DNA of 15,646 bases. It comes from Phycisphaerae bacterium. GTDB lineage: Bacteria; Planctomycetota; Phycisphaerae; Phycisphaerales; SM1A02. The stretch spans positions 10,486 through 26,131 of the forward strand of contig NZFT01000040.1 of NCBI GenBank assembly GCA_002690755.1, given 5' to 3'. The position numbers were made by a program, and so were the translations under genes. Shown here piece after piece: positions 13,234-15,646 of this stretch. The notes beneath the pieces are model-generated. The model searched no databases. It was not told the origin of the DNA and saw nothing but the letters and a program-made list of their open reading frames with translations. Each line of letters begins with the position of its first letter. Position 1 is the first letter of the stretch.

Positions 13234-15078
13234 TCAACGGCTTCCCAGCCTTGCCGCGGCCCGGATCGTGGGAACGCCGAGAGCCCCTGCCCCCAGCACC
13301 ATCAGGAGGCCTTGGGTGGGTCGCCCGAGGAGCAGCCAACCGATTCCGACGATCGCCATCCAGATCCCGCAGGTCCCGATTCCAGCCCAGAGGATCGGCT
13401 CGAGGATCCCCCGCGGATCCGGCTCACCGACCCGCCGGGCGAACGCCCGCCAACCCGGCCCACCCGGCTGCACGGTCGAAAGAAAACGGACCAACCGACC
13501 GTCGCTCGCCGGCCGGCTGAGGATGGTGGCGGGGATCCACACCGCGGCGGAGGCGATCGTCACCGCGAGCAGTCGAGGCCCGAAGAGGTCGTCCGCCCCC
13601 TCCGCGGGGACCGCCAGCGGCCCGAATCGAACCAGCAGGTTTCCGACCACGAGGGAGGTGCCCATCGCCGCGATTTCGCTCCAGGCCGTCGTTCGCCACC
13701 AGTACCACCGCAGAATGAGGACCGGCGCGGTACCGGCGGCGATCACGCCGAGGTACTTGTAGAGCTTGATGATGTCATCGAATCCACTGGCCACCAGAAG
13801 CACCAGCACGAGCACCGGAAGGGCGAGCGCTCTCGCCTTCCAGACCTCGCCCGCGCCACCGGCATCCCCCGAACCCGGACGCGGCTCCCCCTCCCGCCGA
13901 AGCAGACGACGGACCGGCCGGAGCACGTCGTTCAGGAGGTAGGCCGACGACAGGTTCACGTGGGTGTCGACGGTGCTCATGAACGCCCCCAGCATCGCCA
14001 CCACGAGCAGGCCTCGCAGCCCGGGGCCGAGGTGGTTTCGAATCATCCACGGAAAGGCGTCCTTGTCGGAGATGGAGGCGACCCAGGTTCCGTCCACCGG
14101 ATCCAGGGTCGTCGGCACGAGCACGATCGAGGCGAGCGCGACGATGATCCACGGCCAGGGCCTCAGCACGTAGTGGGCGATGGTGAACCACGCCAGGGCG
14201 AGCGCGCCGTCGCGGGGGGATCTCGTGGCGAGCAGTCGCTGGGCGAGCGCGCCGTGGCCCGGAACCCGCGACCACCAGTTCAGCGTGAAGAACGCGATCG
14301 CGGTCGCCATCGCGGCACCATCGGCCGTCGACGGCGCGAGATCCGTCGCGTGCTCGGGTGACCACGGCGTCGCCTCGAGTCGTTCCATCATCGCATCCAG
14401 TCCACCGAGGTCGGCCACCACCGCGAAGGCGAGGATCACGGAACCCACCATCGCGAGCAGGAACTGGGGCACGTCGGACCAGGCGACCCCGTAGAGCCCG
14501 GAAAGCATCGAATATCCGAGCGTCGCGATCGAGAGGGCGGCGACCAGTCCGGTCGCCGCGTCGATCCGGAAACCCGCCACGCCGATCACGGCGTCTTCGG
14601 GGATGCCCAGCATCACCCGTGCGATCGTGGCCATCCCGATGGTGACCGACGCCAGCACCACCCCGTTGACCAGCAGGCCCTGCCAGAGTCCCTCGACCAC
14701 TCGCAGCACACGTGCGGACCGACCCTCGTATCGCGCCGCGATGAACTCGACGTCGGTCAGCAGCGAACTCCGACGCCAGAGTGGTGCGAACAGGAACACC
14801 CCCGCCGCATGGCCCGCCGCCATCGACCACCACCACCAGTTCTCGCCGATCCCGCCCTGGCGAACCAGCGAGACCACCTGGAGCGGCGTGTCGCTGGAGA
14901 AGGTCGTGGCGACGATCGAGGTGCCCGCCACCCACCAGGGGAGCGAGCGTCCGGCGAGGAAGTATCCGCCGGTGTTGGACGATCCACGTCGAGCGAAGAA
15001 GATCCCGATGGCCAGCACCAGCCCGAGGTAACCCGCGATCACCACCCAGTCGGCGGCGACGAGGACCGAACCGGTCAT
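13234..15078 (-). CDS. Sodium:solute symporter (SSS family)
   Basis: Inner-membrane secondary transporter that uses the sodium gradient; the substrate cannot be told from sequence. The 614-residue product has many hydrophobic segments (about 13 or more) spread over its length. Family landmarks are GGYFLAGRSLPWW (37-49), TTFSSDTPLQ (58-67), SGLYGVAWSDVPQF (193-206) and the Na2-site region AFMSTVDTHVNLSSAYLLNDV (365-385). GFDDIIKLYKYLG (about 437) is the usual later helix start. The ATG overlaps the stop of the aminotransferase gene in an ATGA junction and has no Shine-Dalgarno (the preceding bases are CTCCTCCC), so translational coupling is likely. The pairing with an aminotransferase makes an amino-acid or amine substrate possible, but that is inference only. 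Confidence 0.9.
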   Translation of the reverse strand: MTGSVLVAADWVVIAGYLGLVLAIGIFFARRGSSNTGGYFLAGRSLPWWVAGTSIVATTFSSDTPLQVVSLVRQGGIGENWWWWSMAAGHAAGVFLFAPLWRRSSLLTDVEFIAARYEGRSARVLRVVEGLWQGLLVNGVVLASVTIGMATIARVMLGIPEDAVIGVAGFRIDAATGLVAALSIATLGYSMLSGLYGVAWSDVPQFLLAMVGSVILAFAVVADLGGLDAMMERLEATPWSPEHATDLAPSTADGAAMATAIAFFTLNWWSRVPGHGALAQRLLATRSPRDGALALAWFTIAHYVLRPWPWIIVALASIVLVPTTLDPVDGTWVASISDKDAFPWMIRNHLGPGLRGLLVVAMLGAFMSTVDTHVNLSSAYLLNDVLRPVRRLLRREGEPRPGSGDAGGAGEVWKARALALPVLVLVLLVASGFDDIIKLYKYLGVIAAGTAPVLILRWYWWRTTAWSEIAAMGTSLVVGNLLVRFGPLAVPAEGADDLFGPRLLAVTIASAAVWIPATILSRPASDGRLVRFLSTVQPGGPGWRAFARRVGEPDPRGILEPILWAGIGTCGIWMAIVGIGWLLLGRPTQGLLMVLGAGALGVPTIRAAARLGSR

Positions 15079-15646
15079 GGGAGGAGATTCCGGACCCCGC
15101 CGAGTCGGGCGATCGCCTCGGCGAGCACCTCCCGCTGCTTGCAGAACGCGAATCGGATCGGGCCGCTCCGGCCTTCGGCGTTGAAGGACGAGGTGGGGAT
15201 CGCGGCCACGCCCAGCTCACGCACCAGGCGTTCGCAGAATGCGCGGTCGTCGTCGATGCCGAGTGGTGCCGTCTCCACGAGCGTGAAGTAGGTCCCCTCC
15301 GGAACGATCGGTTCGAGGCCCACCGAACGAAGTCCGTGGACGAGCTGGTCGCGTCGCGTTCGGTAGTCGGCGATGAAACCTTCGAAGTAGGCGTCGGGAA
15401 GGCCGAGGGCCGTGGCGGTCCCCACCTGGAGGGGCGTCGCGACGCTGAAGATCGTGAACTGGTGCGCCGCCTGGATCGCCTCGGTCAGTCGGGGCGACGC
15501 CACCGTCCAGCCCACCTTCCATCCGGTGAGCGAGAACGACTTCCCCACCCCCGACGCGACGATCGCCCTTGATCGCAGCCCGGGCCGGGCGAGGGCCGGT
15601 CGATGCGGACGTTCGAAGGTCAGGGTCTCGTAGACCTCGTCGCTCA
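15075..15646 (-). CDS. PLP-dependent aminotransferase, class I/II, C-terminal part
   Basis: Fold-type I aminotransferase, cut by the window edge: 189 C-terminal residues are visible, beginning at SDEVYE. The PLP lysine motif is SGVGKSFSLTGWKVGW (K35 of the fragment) and the carboxylate-binding arginine lies in GPIRFAFC (R164). The stretches VASPRLTEAIQAAHQFTIFSVATPLQ and EGTYFTLVE are most like the kynurenine/methionine aminotransferase group (YbdL/KAT type), so it may transfer the amino group of methionine or aromatic amino acids; the exact substrate is uncertain. Its stop overlaps the symporter start by 4 nt (ATGA), showing a co-transcribed pair. Promoter and start lie outside the window. 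Confidence 0.9.
   Translation of the reverse strand, partial: SDEVYETLTFERPHRPALARPGLRSRAIVASGVGKSFSLTGWKVGWTVASPRLTEAIQAAHQFTIFSVATPLQVGTATALGLPDAYFEGFIADYRTRRDQLVHGLRSVGLEPIVPEGTYFTLVETAPLGIDDDRAFCERLVRELGVAAIPTSSFNAEGRSGPIRFAFCKQREVLAEAIARLGGVRNLLP

Noticed and set aside
1..15646. Mobile element, CRISPR array or defence system
   Set aside because: No transposase, integrase, direct-repeat array or recognisable defence gene is present; most genes are housekeeping.

Overview
The window is a GC-rich bacterial chromosome segment (about two thirds G+C by eye) with tightly packed housekeeping and accessory genes, mostly on the minus strand. Several features point to the Planctomycetota, most likely a Phycisphaerae-like lineage. 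These are a DUF2617 protein of the planctomycete type, a DUF1573 lipoprotein fused to ankyrin repeats, a divergent Gfo/Idh/MocA-like protein, and the lack of an obvious Shine-Dalgarno at many starts. The lineage call is an inference from protein character, not from a database search.

Left part, minus strand: a peptidase M32 gene (carboxypeptidase Taq type) is followed by typA/bipA and lysC (aspartate kinase). typA has its own promoter, and lysC follows 29 nt later with a good GGAGG site. Upstream lies a DUF1573-ankyrin lipoprotein gene with a strong terminator and a long (about 260 nt) candidate leader.

Centre, plus strand: a MEMO1/AmmeMemoRadiSam-B family gene and dtd (D-aminoacyl-tRNA deacylase) form a two-gene unit. 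It converges, with a 13 nt gap, on a minus-strand family-4 uracil-DNA glycosylase whose third iron-sulfur cysteine is replaced by alanine. Upstream of the glycosylase is a DUF2617 gene. A roughly 660 bp gene-poor stretch follows, rich in hairpins and locally only about 45% G+C, and it ends at the RNase P RNA gene rnpB (minus strand, own terminator and extended -10 promoter).

Right part: divergent from rnpB is a plus-strand Gfo/Idh/MocA-like gene that has lost the usual nucleotide-binding and catalytic motifs. It converges on rplU (L21) across a shared hairpin. rplU is preceded by a sodium:solute symporter gene, which overlaps a truncated aminotransferase gene at an ATGA junction.

A coherent promoter picture emerges. 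The -10 boxes of rnpB, the glycosylase, memo and typA all fit GCTANACT. Counting 7 nt downstream puts the rnpB start exactly on the first base of helix P1. The same count puts the glycosylase and Gfo/Idh-like transcript starts on the A of their ATG, and the memo start 3 nt before its ATG, so these look like leaderless mRNAs. The other notable novelty candidate is a 27 nt stretch with its own hairpin in the P2-P4 junction of RNase P RNA, where about 4 nt is usual. I found no CRISPR array, transposase, tRNA or rRNA gene.
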